The translations under genes were made by a program, and so were the position numbers. The notes under the pieces are model-generated. The model had not been told where the DNA came from. It worked only from the letters and a program-made list of their open reading frames with translations, and ran no database searches. Shown in pieces: positions 1-9,633 of a stretch of DNA of 64,000 nucleotides (position 1 is its first letter; the number at the start of each line of letters is the position of its first letter). Location of the stretch: the NCBI GenBank assembly GCA_023382055.1, contig JAMCQN010000147.1:35899-99898 (forward strand), given 5' to 3'. Source of the stretch: Chloroflexota bacterium. GTDB lineage: Bacteria > Chloroflexota > Anaerolineae > J036 > Brachytrichaceae.

Positions 1-79
1 AGCTTGTCCGTTGCGCCCAATAGAGCGTCATAATTCCTATCATTCCTGAGGAGGAAGCAGTATATCCGCCAGCAAGCGA

Positions 80-160
80 ATGAGTCGTCGTCAGTTTCCC
101 ATAGTCAGCAGCGCCATTGTCGCGGCAGGCGCATTGCTAACCGCCTGTGGATCACGATGA
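80..160 (+). pseudogene. Truncated Tat/lipoprotein signal-peptide remnant (MSRRQFPIVSSAIVAAGALLTACGSR*)
   Basis: Translated by eye: twin-arginine SRRQF, hydrophobic stretch and lipobox LTAC|GS, then TGA at 158-160. Typical start of a secreted binding protein with no body following. Confidence 0.5.
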
Positions 161-446
161 TGGGGTCGTGCAGTTAAAGGGACATATCAGAATCGCCATT
201 GTGGCACAGAAGGTATTACGCGCCGTGGCGGAATGAGGATTGCGTATCGCCACAGCACATCAGTGTTCCCACTCAGTTGATCTGGCGAGACTCAGTTCGC
301 CCCGTACCCAGGGAGTGAACTCTCAGGAGGTGACGTAACTCAAATTTATCAACCGATTTCCACCCGATTCTGCTTGACTATAGCGCCGGAGCGTGTCCTT
401 CCATCGTGAGAGGGGTAAGCCCTACAAACAAAACAGGAGAAAAGCC

Positions 447-2312
447 ATGACTCGGAATCGCTTGTTTACTCGATCGTCGTTGTTGCTTGCTGCGATGATG
501 CTGTTAAGCGCGTGCACAGGCGCCGCGCCTCAACCCACTGCGGCTCCGGCCGCCACACAGGCTACGGGGGCCACCAAAGCACCCGAAGCGACGAGCGCCC
601 CCGCAGCCACCACGGCGCCCCAGACTGGCCAGGTTAAAGACGTGCCGCGTGAGAAGACCTATGTCGTTACACTCTGGTCCGATACTGGCGGCGCGATCCC
701 GGGTTTTGACAACTGGAACCCACTCATGAATGCCGGCTCCCTGCGAAATAACGGCGGAAACGCAGGACTGTCCGAAGGCCTCTTCTATCGCGACTTGAAC
801 AATGGCCAGGAAACCCCCTGGCTGGGCGAGAGTTATGACCACAACGCCAATTTCACCCAGTGGACGATTAAGTTGCGCAAGGGTGTCGAGTGGTCGGATG
901 GGCAGCCTTTCACCTGCACAGACGTGAAGTTCACTCTCGACACGTTGATAGCCAACGCTCCCGACATGAACCAGTCATCCTACTTCAAGGAATGGACAAA
1001 GCAGGTGACCTGCACGGATGACTACAGCGTTGTCATAGACTTGAACAAGCCTTTCGCGCGTTATATGTACCCGCTGGTAGTCGGCTGGGAATACCACGTA
1101 GCCATCGTCCCCGAGCATATCTGGAAGGGCCAGGATCCCAAGAAATTTACCTTCTTCGACCTGGCCAAGGGCTGGCCCGTGTTCACCGGCCCATACAAGC
1201 TGGTCGCCACGTCAGGCACCCAGGTGGTCATGGATCGCCGTGATTCATGGTGGGCGGTCAAGACCGGCTTCCAGAAGCAGATGCCGGCTCCCGAGCGCAT
1301 CATCGTCATCCCCTTCGGCAACGACACAGCGATGGCCGAGAAGTACATCACCAACCAGATCGACTATGGTGGGCCTTTGCTGATCGGCACCTACCTGTCT
1401 GCCGCGCAGAAGAATCCCAAACTGGTTCCCTGGTTTAAGGACGGTAAAGTACGCGGCGCGCCGGATGGCTGCCTCTACCAACTAGAGCTGAATAACGACT
1501 TACCGCTCTTCAAGGACAAGAATGTCCGCCTGGCGCTGAACTATGCCACCGACCGCAAGAAGCTGGTGGACCTGGCCTACCTGGGCTCCACTCACCCGGC
1601 GGTAGTCCCATTCTCCAGCTACATCTCAAACTGGGTCACCGGCGACCTGAAGGCCGCCATCGACAGCTACGACCGCGTCACGCCCAGCGCTCAGAAGGTC
1701 GAACAGTACATGACGGCCGCCGGCTACAAGAAGAACGGCAGTGGCATATGGGAAAAGGATGGCAAGACCGCCAAGTTCACCATTGTCACCCCCGACTGGC
1801 TGGCGCCCATCGGTCCGGTTCTGACCCAGCAGTACACCGATGCCGGCTTCGATGTCACCGAAAGCCCTGACCGCACAAACGCCTACGGCAACGCTTTGGT
1901 CGCGGGGACGTTCGAAGCCACGGTCTTTATTTTCTGCGGCAGCACCTTCGACCCGTATGACACCCTGCAGTATTACCAAAGCAAGTTCTACGCGCCAATC
2001 GGCACGAAGGCCCTGAACGGCATGGCTGGGTGGCGCTACAAGAACCCCGCCATGGACGCGGCGGTCCTGGCCATGGAAGGCATGATCCCCAATAAGGATG
2101 ATGCGAAGTATATGACGCAGGTTGTCGCTGCGACGAAGATCTACCTGGAGGATATGCCTGATATCATCCTGGCAGAAGAATTGCACGTGATCCCTGGCAA
2201 CTACACCTACTGGAAGGGTTACCCGAACTCGGACGACCCGTACGTGGCGCCGTTCCCCTGTTGGAGGGATATCTTCCTGATGACATTGAAACTGCAACCC
2301 GCTACCAACTAG
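447..2312 (+). CDS. ABC transporter substrate-binding lipoprotein, peptide/oligopeptide family 5
   Basis: Lipobox LLSAC, TP/AT-rich linker, SBP family 5 features (WTIKLRKGVEWSDGQPFTCTDVKFTLD); RBS-like aggaga before ATG 447; followed by permease and ATPase genes. Confidence 0.93.
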   Translation: MTRNRLFTRSSLLLAAMMLLSACTGAAPQPTAAPAATQATGATKAPEATSAPAATTAPQTGQVKDVPREKTYVVTLWSDTGGAIPGFDNWNPLMNAGSLRNNGGNAGLSEGLFYRDLNNGQETPWLGESYDHNANFTQWTIKLRKGVEWSDGQPFTCTDVKFTLDTLIANAPDMNQSSYFKEWTKQVTCTDDYSVVIDLNKPFARYMYPLVVGWEYHVAIVPEHIWKGQDPKKFTFFDLAKGWPVFTGPYKLVATSGTQVVMDRRDSWWAVKTGFQKQMPAPERIIVIPFGNDTAMAEKYITNQIDYGGPLLIGTYLSAAQKNPKLVPWFKDGKVRGAPDGCLYQLELNNDLPLFKDKNVRLALNYATDRKKLVDLAYLGSTHPAVVPFSSYISNWVTGDLKAAIDSYDRVTPSAQKVEQYMTAAGYKKNGSGIWEKDGKTAKFTIVTPDWLAPIGPVLTQQYTDAGFDVTESPDRTNAYGNALVAGTFEATVFIFCGSTFDPYDTLQYYQSKFYAPIGTKALNGMAGWRYKNPAMDAAVLAMEGMIPNKDDAKYMTQVVAATKIYLEDMPDIILAEELHVIPGNYTYWKGYPNSDDPYVAPFPCWRDIFLMTLKLQPATN

Positions 2313-2328
2313 CTTTATGCGACGCGAC

Positions 2329-2354
2329 GAGGGCAGCCCCCAGGGGCTGCCCTC
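2329..2354 (+). terminator. Intercistronic hairpin between SBP and permease genes
   Basis: GAGGGCAGCCCC-CA-GGGGCTGCCCTC, perfect 12-bp arms; no U-tract, so attenuator or mRNA-stabilising hairpin rather than full terminator. Confidence 0.7.
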
Positions 2355-2380
2355 TCCCCGCCTAAGAACAAGGAGGCTCG

Positions 2381-3379
2381 ATGCTTCGATACATCGGCCA
2401 GCGATTTCTCCAGTATCTTCTGATCATTTTCATCGCCAACTCGCTCACCTTCCTGCTGCCACGCATCATTCCTGGCGACCCGATCCAGGAGGCTTTACAG
2501 ACGAAGGCAGCCGCAGCCGGCCACCAAAATGTCGATATCCAGGCCTGGGTCGCTGAGTACAACGCGAAATTCGGGCTGGACCAACCGCTCTGGAAGCAGT
2601 ATCTTAATTACTGGGGCAACATGCTCCGCCTCGATTTCGGCTATTCACTCTTCGATTTTCCCGCCACAGTCATGTCGAAAATTACGGCGGCCATCCCCTG
2701 GACGCTTGGCTTCATGACCATGGCCATCATTATCGCCTTCGTGGTCGGAACAATCCTGGGAGCGTTACTGGCCTGGCCGAACTCGCCTCGCTTCCTTCAA
2801 GGCGCCGTACCGCTTTTGATGGTGATCTCAGCCATTCCGTTCTACCTTTTCGGGCTGGCGCTGATTTTCATCTTTGGAGTCGAGTTGCACATCCTGCCCA
2901 CCGGCGGGGGCGCAGACCCGACCTTGATCATGCGCTGGGATTGGAATACGTTAGGGAATATCCTTCAGCACGCCATTCTGCCGGCGTTCGCTCTCGTTTT
3001 GTACGGAATCGGCTCCTGGGCGCTCGGCATGCGCGCTACCCTGGTTACCGTACTCGGCGAGGACTACATCACCTTCGCTCAGGCCAAGGGCCTGCCCGAC
3101 CGACAGGTCTTCACACGCTACGGCGTTCGCAACGCGCTGCTCCCGCAGGTGACTGGGCTGGCAATTTCCTTTGGCCTCATCCTGGGTAGCGGCGTATTGA
3201 TTGAGTCGATTTTCAATTATCCTGGGATTGGCAGTTTGATCTTTGCCGCCATCAACTCGAAGGACTATTTTGTGATCAACGGCACGGTGGCGATCATGGT
3301 ATTTACCGCATCCACCGCTTTGTTGATCGTGGATCTCATCTATCCTCTCATCGATCCGCGCATCCGATTCGGCAAATAA
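2381..3379 (+). CDS. ABC transporter permease (DppB-like)
   Basis: MLRYIGQRFLQYLLIIFIANSLTFLLPRIIPGDP N-terminus and EAA-like loop EDYITFAQAKGLPDRQVFTRYGVRNALLP. Confidence 0.93.
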   Translation: MLRYIGQRFLQYLLIIFIANSLTFLLPRIIPGDPIQEALQTKAAAAGHQNVDIQAWVAEYNAKFGLDQPLWKQYLNYWGNMLRLDFGYSLFDFPATVMSKITAAIPWTLGFMTMAIIIAFVVGTILGALLAWPNSPRFLQGAVPLLMVISAIPFYLFGLALIFIFGVELHILPTGGGADPTLIMRWDWNTLGNILQHAILPAFALVLYGIGSWALGMRATLVTVLGEDYITFAQAKGLPDRQVFTRYGVRNALLPQVTGLAISFGLILGSGVLIESIFNYPGIGSLIFAAINSKDYFVINGTVAIMVFTASTALLIVDLIYPLIDPRIRFGK

Positions 3380-3437
3380 ACCATGCCGCGAGTAATTGAA
3401 CAGGACAATCTTCTTTAGCAATAATACTGAGGATAGC

Positions 3438-5390
3438 ATGGCATCACAAAAACGAGGTTTGTTACGGGACCCGAGGATCAATCCCAGCTTGATCTTTGGC
3501 GTGGTAGTGATCATCCTGATGATCCTGGTCGGCATTGTCGGTCCTATGTTGTTGAACGAGAAGTTGGCGCGTGTGGGGGCGGTGGAACCAAATATGCCGC
3601 CATCTGCACAGAATGTCTTCGGCACTGATTCCCAGGGGCGTGATGTATTCACAACTTTGATCATGGCCATACCACCCACCTTGCGCGTGGGGGTGATCGC
3701 GGGAGTGATCAGTGTTTCCCTCGGCTTGGCATTGGGCTTAATCGCAGGATTTTTCGGCGGTTGGGCCGATTCGCTGATCCGAACCTTTTCGGACGTTTTG
3801 ATGGCCATACCCTCCCTCGCCTTCATGATCCTGGTGGTTGCGCGTATGGATCGTCCGAACATCTTAGTCGTGGCCGTTATCGTCGGTTTCCTGACCTGGT
3901 CTGGCACTGCCCGGGGCATCCGCTCGATGGTGCTCTCGATCCGTGAGCGCTCCTACACGGCTGTGGCGCGCGCCAATGGTGAGACTGAGGTGGAAGTGTT
4001 GTTCCGTGAGGTCATGCCCAACCTGCTGCCATTGATGTTAGCGAGCTTCATCGGGGCGGTCACGATGGGCATTTACACCGTAATGGCTCTGGAAGTACTT
4101 GGTTTAGGTAGTAACGTCATTCCCACCCTGGGCATGATGATCTTCTGGTCGCAACGCTTCAGTGCTGTGCTGCGAGGCATGTACTGGTGGTGGAGCCCGC
4201 CCATTGTGGTTATTGCCTTAATCTTCATCGGCCTGTTCTTCCTTTCGTTCGGGTTGGATCGTTTCATAAACCCAGCCATCCCCATTAAAAGGGGGCGGTC
4301 CCGTATCAAGCTACCCACTCAGCCGACCGCCCCTGACACGGCAATAGACCCGCGTGACGCCATTATGGAGGTACGAAACCTGCGCGTCGTATACGAAACG
4401 CCGGCTGGTCTGGTTAAGGCAGTGGACGATGTCTCGTTCTCACTGCGACCGGGTGAGCGCATGGGGTTGATCGGCGAGTCGGGCTCAGGAAAAACCACCA
4501 TGGCGACGGCGATGATGCGCCTGTCGCGCCCACCGGCTTACGTCGCCGGAGGTCGGGTGCTCTTGGAGGGTCGCGATCTATTTAACATACCAGATCGCGA
4601 GCTGAACAAATTGCGCTTAAAGGAGATCGCCCTGATGCCGCAGGCCGCCATGAACTCGCTGAACCCGGTAGTGCGCGTGGGGCCACAGTTCAAGGATGCC
4701 ATCGTGGCGCACTTAGGGCGCTTACCCGATAACCAGCTTAACGAAATGGTGGCTCAGGCGTTGACCAAGGTCGGCCTCAAACCCGATGTTGCGAGGAACT
4801 TCCCGCACCAGTTGAGCGGTGGCATGAAGCAACGCGTAGTGATGGCCATCGCCACCATCCTTAACCCTAAAGTCATCATCGCTGATGAGCCCACCAGCGC
4901 CCTCGACGTTGTTGTGCAACAGCAGGTCATGCAGACATTAGGCCGCCTACAAAAGGAACTCGCAGCAGCCGTCATTCTCATCGGCCATGACATGGGCTTG
5001 ATCACGCAATTTGCAGACACGATTGGCGTGCTTTACGCCGGCAAGCTGGTCGAGCGTGGCGACGTGCAGACCGTGCTGGATAACCCTCTGCATCCGTATT
5101 CTCGCTTGTTGATCGATAGCCTCCCCACGCTTGACGGTAAGCATGATCTGGTGGGCATCCCCGGCCTTCCGCCCGAACTGTTACACCTGCCGAATGGTTG
5201 CGCCTTCCACCCGCGCTGTCCGTTCGCGATGGAACGCTGTCGCACAGAGACCCCCGTGTTGCAGACACCGCTGGCCGGACGACAGGTATCCTGTCACCTG
5301 TACCCCGAGCATACCCAACTGCCGCCGTTGACGATCGGGATCGATAGTTCGTCCGCTGTCATTGAAGTAGCCAGTAGTATGGGTGCTTAA
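3438..5390 (+). CDS. Fused ABC permease (DppC-like) / ATP-binding (DppD-like) protein
   Basis: N-terminal permease (FGTDSQGRDVFTTLI, EAA loop) continuing in one frame into an ATPase with Walker A GESGSGKTT, LSGGMKQR, ADEPTSALDV and C-terminal oligopeptide/dipeptide signature (FHPRCPFAMERC). Confidence 0.92.
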   Translation: MASQKRGLLRDPRINPSLIFGVVVIILMILVGIVGPMLLNEKLARVGAVEPNMPPSAQNVFGTDSQGRDVFTTLIMAIPPTLRVGVIAGVISVSLGLALGLIAGFFGGWADSLIRTFSDVLMAIPSLAFMILVVARMDRPNILVVAVIVGFLTWSGTARGIRSMVLSIRERSYTAVARANGETEVEVLFREVMPNLLPLMLASFIGAVTMGIYTVMALEVLGLGSNVIPTLGMMIFWSQRFSAVLRGMYWWWSPPIVVIALIFIGLFFLSFGLDRFINPAIPIKRGRSRIKLPTQPTAPDTAIDPRDAIMEVRNLRVVYETPAGLVKAVDDVSFSLRPGERMGLIGESGSGKTTMATAMMRLSRPPAYVAGGRVLLEGRDLFNIPDRELNKLRLKEIALMPQAAMNSLNPVVRVGPQFKDAIVAHLGRLPDNQLNEMVAQALTKVGLKPDVARNFPHQLSGGMKQRVVMAIATILNPKVIIADEPTSALDVVVQQQVMQTLGRLQKELAAAVILIGHDMGLITQFADTIGVLYAGKLVERGDVQTVLDNPLHPYSRLLIDSLPTLDGKHDLVGIPGLPPELLHLPNGCAFHPRCPFAMERCRTETPVLQTPLAGRQVSCHLYPEHTQLPPLTIGIDSSSAVIEVASSMGA

Positions 5391-5402
5391 GGGAGACATG
5401 CC

Positions 5403-6446
5403 GTGCCCAATTTGATACAAGTCCAGAACGCTTCGAAGATTTACGGCGGTGGACTCATCAAGCGCAGCGACGCCACGATTGCCGTGGATAAAGTGACCTT
5501 CACGCTGTCCGACGAGTACCCTACCATCACCGCCATCGCGGGTGAGAGCGGTAGCGGCAAGACCACGCTTTCGCTACTGATGATGGGTCAGATCAGCCCT
5601 GACGCGGGTCAGGTGCTATACCGCGGCAGGGACATTGCCAAGTTGAATAACGAAGAACGGACGATAATGCGACGCGAGGTACAGCCCATCTACCAGGATC
5701 CATACGCGGCCTACAACCCGTTCTATCGAGTAGACCACGTACTGCAGATGCCGATCAAGCGCTTCCGGCTGGCCAGGACCAAGGCCGAGGCCACGCGGGT
5801 CATTGAGAATTCGATGGAGATGGTGGGGCTGCGGCCAGCGGAGACACTGGGGCGCTTTCCTCACCAGCTCAGCGGCGGCCAGCGCCAACGCCTGATGGTA
5901 GCGCGCGCGCTGCTGTGTAAGCCTCAGGTCATAATGGCCGATGAACCCGTGTCCATGGTGGACGCGTCGTTGCGCGCCACCATCCTGGCCAGCCTGCGAA
6001 AACTAAATAGTGAACTGGGCATCTCGATCATCTACATCACACACGATCTGACCACTGCCTATCAGATCGCAGAGAACATCATCATTATGTACTCCGGCTG
6101 CGTCGTTGAGTCCGGCGCGGTAAACCAGGTAATCCGCAGCCCCAAGCACCCTTACACAAAGCTGCTGATCTCGTCGATTCCTCTACCCGACAAGAGCAAG
6201 AAGTGGGGCGGGCAGGAGGCGGACGAGACGCAAAACAAGGGCCGAAAGAGCACTGGTTGCCGGTTCGCGAATCGCTGCCCTGTGGCAATGGACATCTGCT
6301 GGAAGGAGAAACCACCGCTATACACGACCGACCCTGACCGCGCCGTAGCCTGCTTCCGCTATGACGATAGCCCGGTTATGGAGTCGTTGGACGTCGCAGC
6401 CGTCTTCTCGCGCAAAGGTAAAGCCCAGCCCGGCGCGACTCAATAG
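5403..6446 (+). CDS. Oligopeptide ABC transporter ATP-binding protein (DppF/OppF-like)
   Basis: GESGSGKTTLSL, LSGGQRQRLMVARAL, ADEPVSMVD, C-terminal FANRCPVAMDIC. Confidence 0.93.
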   Translation: MPNLIQVQNASKIYGGGLIKRSDATIAVDKVTFTLSDEYPTITAIAGESGSGKTTLSLLMMGQISPDAGQVLYRGRDIAKLNNEERTIMRREVQPIYQDPYAAYNPFYRVDHVLQMPIKRFRLARTKAEATRVIENSMEMVGLRPAETLGRFPHQLSGGQRQRLMVARALLCKPQVIMADEPVSMVDASLRATILASLRKLNSELGISIIYITHDLTTAYQIAENIIIMYSGCVVESGAVNQVIRSPKHPYTKLLISSIPLPDKSKKWGGQEADETQNKGRKSTGCRFANRCPVAMDICWKEKPPLYTTDPDRAVACFRYDDSPVMESLDVAAVFSRKGKAQPGATQ

Positions 6447-6474
6447 TTGCTAGCCGAGCGCGCAATCAAGCCGT

Positions 6475-6510
6475 AAAACACGACAGGTGCAGTAGCGCCT
6501 GTCGTGTTTT
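6475..6510. terminator. Bidirectional rho-independent-type terminator
   Basis: AAAACACGACAGG-N10-CCTGTCGTGTTTT, 13-bp perfect stem between convergent genes. Confidence 0.85.
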
Positions 6511-6515
6511 CGTTT

Positions 6516-7619
6516 CTACTGATCGAGTTCACTTGCAGTCAACCCGGTGGGCAGCGGCGCAGGACGTTCGCAGGTACTCTCGAGCACGATATGCCGGGAT
6601 TCGTGCGAGGCGTCGTGGACGGTGTACATCACATCCAGCACGTGATAAGCGAGAGCGCCGCTCGCACGGTGAGACCTGCCGGAGCGCAAGGCGTACGCCA
6701 AATCGGCCACACCCAGGCTGCGGCTGTTCTCGGCGCGCAACGGCAGCAGTGGCGCCTCCTCCCAGCTCTTGGACTCCGGCTTCCACAGTTTGACCGGGCC
6801 GCCGAAAGTATTCGGATCCGGGACGCTCAAGGTGCCTTCGCTACCGTATATTTCGATGCGCGGCAACTGGTGCGCCCACACATCGAAGCTGGTGATCAGG
6901 TTGCCCACCGCCCCCGATGCAAAATCCAGCACGCCGACGATGTGCGTCGGAATCTCGACCTTGATCTTGCTGCCTTTCCTGGGGCCGCTGCCGATGGTGC
7001 GCTCTGCGAAAGAAATCTGCGCGGAACCTGTGACCCGCTTGACGGGACCCAGCAGGCTGACCAACGCCGTCACGTAATACGGCCCCATGTCAAACATCGG
7101 TCCGCCGCCAACCTGATAGAAGAACTCGGGATTGGGATGCCAGGGCTCCGGCCCGCGCCCCAGCATGAACGCGGTCGCGGCCAGCGGCCGGCCAATCGCA
7201 CCTTCATCGATTAGCTTGCGGCAGGTCTGCAGTCCGGCGCCCATAAAGGTATCCGGCGCGCAACCGACCCGTAAGTGCTTCTCCGCAGCCAGTTCCAGCA
7301 GGCGACGAGCATCCTCTCGATTCACTGCCAGTGGCTTCTCGTTATAGACGCTCTTTCCCGCCTCCAGGGCGCGCAGCGCTATGGTGGCATGCGCCGCAGG
7401 CGGCGTCAGATTGACGACGATGCTGATTTCCGGGTCGGCCAAAAGCTCATCCACCGAGCAGGCGCGCGGGACGCCGAACTCCTGCGCCCTGGATTTCGCC
7501 AGGTCTGGAATCGCATCGGCGCATGCGACCACTTCGAGTATGTCAAACGTCGGGGCAACTTTCAGGTAGGTGCCGCTGATATTGCCGCAGCCTATGATTC
7601 CAATCTTCGTTTTATTCAT
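6516..7619 (-). CDS. Gfo/Idh/MocA family oxidoreductase
   Basis: N-terminal [17 protein letters not shown] Rossmann motif and EKPLAV motif. Confidence 0.9.
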   Translation of the reverse strand: MNKTKIGIIGCGNISGTYLKVAPTFDILEVVACADAIPDLAKSRAQEFGVPRACSVDELLADPEISIVVNLTPPAAHATIALRALEAGKSVYNEKPLAVNREDARRLLELAAEKHLRVGCAPDTFMGAGLQTCRKLIDEGAIGRPLAATAFMLGRGPEPWHPNPEFFYQVGGGPMFDMGPYYVTALVSLLGPVKRVTGSAQISFAERTIGSGPRKGSKIKVEIPTHIVGVLDFASGAVGNLITSFDVWAHQLPRIEIYGSEGTLSVPDPNTFGGPVKLWKPESKSWEEAPLLPLRAENSRSLGVADLAYALRSGRSHRASGALAYHVLDVMYTVHDASHESRHIVLESTCERPAPLPTGLTASELDQ

Positions 7620-7767
7620 GATTTGGCTCCACCGCCCAACTATGGCGCAGATTCACGTAGCGTGCAAGCTGATTAGGATTCCTGTACTGAGACCCACCCA
7701 ACCGTGGCGCGGTGACGCGCCGAGAGTGGACTACTGAATGGGCGGATGTGGCAAGTCCCACGTGCGA

Positions 7768-8784
7768 TTACTGTTTTGCCGGCCAGGCCCGCTCGTAGGC
7801 CGTAAGAATGTTGTCCCATAACCGGTTGGCCGGGGCGTCTATCGATTGCCGGGCAGGGTCTGCTTCAAACCAGGCAAGCGCCTTTCGCACGCCCGCCGTC
7901 CACGGCACCGTGGCAACAAAGTCGGGAACGAACCGTTTAATCTTGCTGTTGTCGAAGACTACACTGTAAATTTTGTCGCCGATCAGGCTGCCGTAGGAGT
8001 CCGGATCGAATGCGGCGATCAGATCGGAAGGGATATGCACCAGTTTTGGTTCGACACCGAGGGCGTGAGCCAGTTCGATATAAATCTGATTCCAGTTCAG
8101 CACCTCGTCAGACGTGATGTGGAAGGCATGGCCGATAGCCTGTTCGCGCCCGAGCAAGCCGACCAGCCCCCTGGCAAAGTCGCCGTTCCAGGTCAGCGGC
8201 CACAGTGATGTGCCGTCGCCCGGGACGATCACCGGCCTGCCCTGTTTCATGCGCTCGACGATCGTCCAGGGATGCTGCCAGCTCCCCATGACGATCGGGA
8301 TCTGCGATGGTCCGTACGTCAGCGAGGGCCGGATGATCGTGATTGGGAAACCGCGCTCGCGATATTCGCGCATCAGCCGTTCCTCGCAGGCGATCTTGTT
8401 CTGGGAGTAGGCCCAGTGCGGGTTCGCCAGCGGAGTATCTTCCGTGATGAGGTAATGGTTGGGCGGTTTCTGGTAAACACTGGCCGAACTGATGAAAATG
8501 AACTGGCGCGTCCTGCCGGTGAAGAGCGCGATATCGGCCTCGATATCAGCAGGGGTAAAGGCTATCCAATCGACGACCGCGTCGAAATGGTGGTCATTCA
8601 GCATTTCCGCCACGGCCGCGCGGTCTGCGTGAACATCGCCGACCAGCAGATGCGCCCCGGCAGGGACATCGTATTTGCGCGAGCGGCCCCGGTTCAGGAT
8701 AAAGAGATCGATGCCGCGATCGACGGCTAACTGCGAACATGCGGAACTGATCAGGCCGGTTCCTCCGATGAACAGCACCTTCAT
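7768..8784 (-). CDS. NAD-dependent epimerase/dehydratase family protein (extended SDR)
   Basis: MKVLFIGGTGLISSACSQLAV Rossmann motif, SSASVY, IIRPSLTYG. Confidence 0.88.
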   Translation of the reverse strand: MKVLFIGGTGLISSACSQLAVDRGIDLFILNRGRSRKYDVPAGAHLLVGDVHADRAAVAEMLNDHHFDAVVDWIAFTPADIEADIALFTGRTRQFIFISSASVYQKPPNHYLITEDTPLANPHWAYSQNKIACEERLMREYRERGFPITIIRPSLTYGPSQIPIVMGSWQHPWTIVERMKQGRPVIVPGDGTSLWPLTWNGDFARGLVGLLGREQAIGHAFHITSDEVLNWNQIYIELAHALGVEPKLVHIPSDLIAAFDPDSYGSLIGDKIYSVVFDNSKIKRFVPDFVATVPWTAGVRKALAWFEADPARQSIDAPANRLWDNILTAYERAWPAKQ

Positions 8785-8882
8785 ACAAGCCTCCTGGATA
8801 TGCGTTCAGGTTTTTGAACTTCGAGTATAGCGAATAACGCAATACTTACCGCGCCCAGGGGCATTGATGCAGGATCAGCGGG

Positions 8883-9548
8883 TCAAACGGGCTGAACCAG
8901 GTCTGAATCGTCGTTTGCAGGCGCATTGACGCGCCGTGAGACAGCAAAGGCCTGCATTTCATCAGCAGGATAGGGCCTCAGTAGCGCCGCCAGTGCAAGC
9001 GGACCGATTGAATCATCCAGCCAGTCCGATTCCATGTAGCGTGGCAAAATGACCGGCATGCGATTATGAATCGGCGCAACCAGTTCGTTTGGGTTTGTGG
9101 TGATGATCGTGCATGTACGTCTGGTCCGCCCATCCGGGGACGTCCATAGCTCCCATAGACCCGCCATCGCGAAAGGTTCACCGGACTTCAGCCGAACCAG
9201 CATGGGCGTCTTGGTTTTCACGTCGTCCTCTTTGCGCCACTCGTAAAACCCGTCAGCCAGGACAAGGCAGCGACGTTTCTTGAATGCGGCGCGGAAGGCC
9301 GGCTTTTCCGGGACGGTCTCGGCGCGCGCATTGATCATCTGAGCGCCGATCGCCGGATCCTTCGCCCACGGCGGTATCAGACCCCACTGCACCGTGGAGA
9401 GCCTGGTCGGTGACTCATTCAACACGACTGGGACGTTCTGCGTCGGAGCGACATTGTAGCGTGGAGCCGGCATCTCATCGGCCGCTTGGAGATGGAAGCG
9501 TTCCATCAACTCCTCGGGGTCGACTGTAACGGTAAATCGTCCACACAT
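8883..9548 (-). CDS. SOS response-associated peptidase (SRAP/YedK/HMCES family)
   Basis: Starts MCGRFTV with conserved Cys2; RYNVAPTQNVPVV, INARAETV, RCLVLADGFYEW, IHNRMPVIL. Confidence 0.95.
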   Translation of the reverse strand: MCGRFTVTVDPEELMERFHLQAADEMPAPRYNVAPTQNVPVVLNESPTRLSTVQWGLIPPWAKDPAIGAQMINARAETVPEKPAFRAAFKKRRCLVLADGFYEWRKEDDVKTKTPMLVRLKSGEPFAMAGLWELWTSPDGRTRRTCTIITTNPNELVAPIHNRMPVILPRYMESDWLDDSIGPLALAALLRPYPADEMQAFAVSRRVNAPANDDSDLVQPV

Positions 9549-9561
9549 GATAATGCCAGTA

Positions 9562-9577
9562 TAGAACTAATGTTCTA
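9562..9577 (-). promoter_or_regulatory. Putative LexA (SOS) box upstream of SRAP gene
   Basis: On the minus strand TAGAACATTAGTTCTA (core GAAC-N4-GTTC, as in the Gram-positive LexA box), followed directly by TATACT (-10-like) and the SRAP ATG. Confidence 0.75.
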
Positions 9578-9633
9578 TATCGTCAAATCCAGACGCTGCT
9601 GTGCGGGCAATTTCCGGCTGGTCCTGTGAGGTG

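Noticed and set aside
2951-3919. 322-aa minus-strand ORF
   Set aside because: Antisense to ABC permease genes; shadow ORF.
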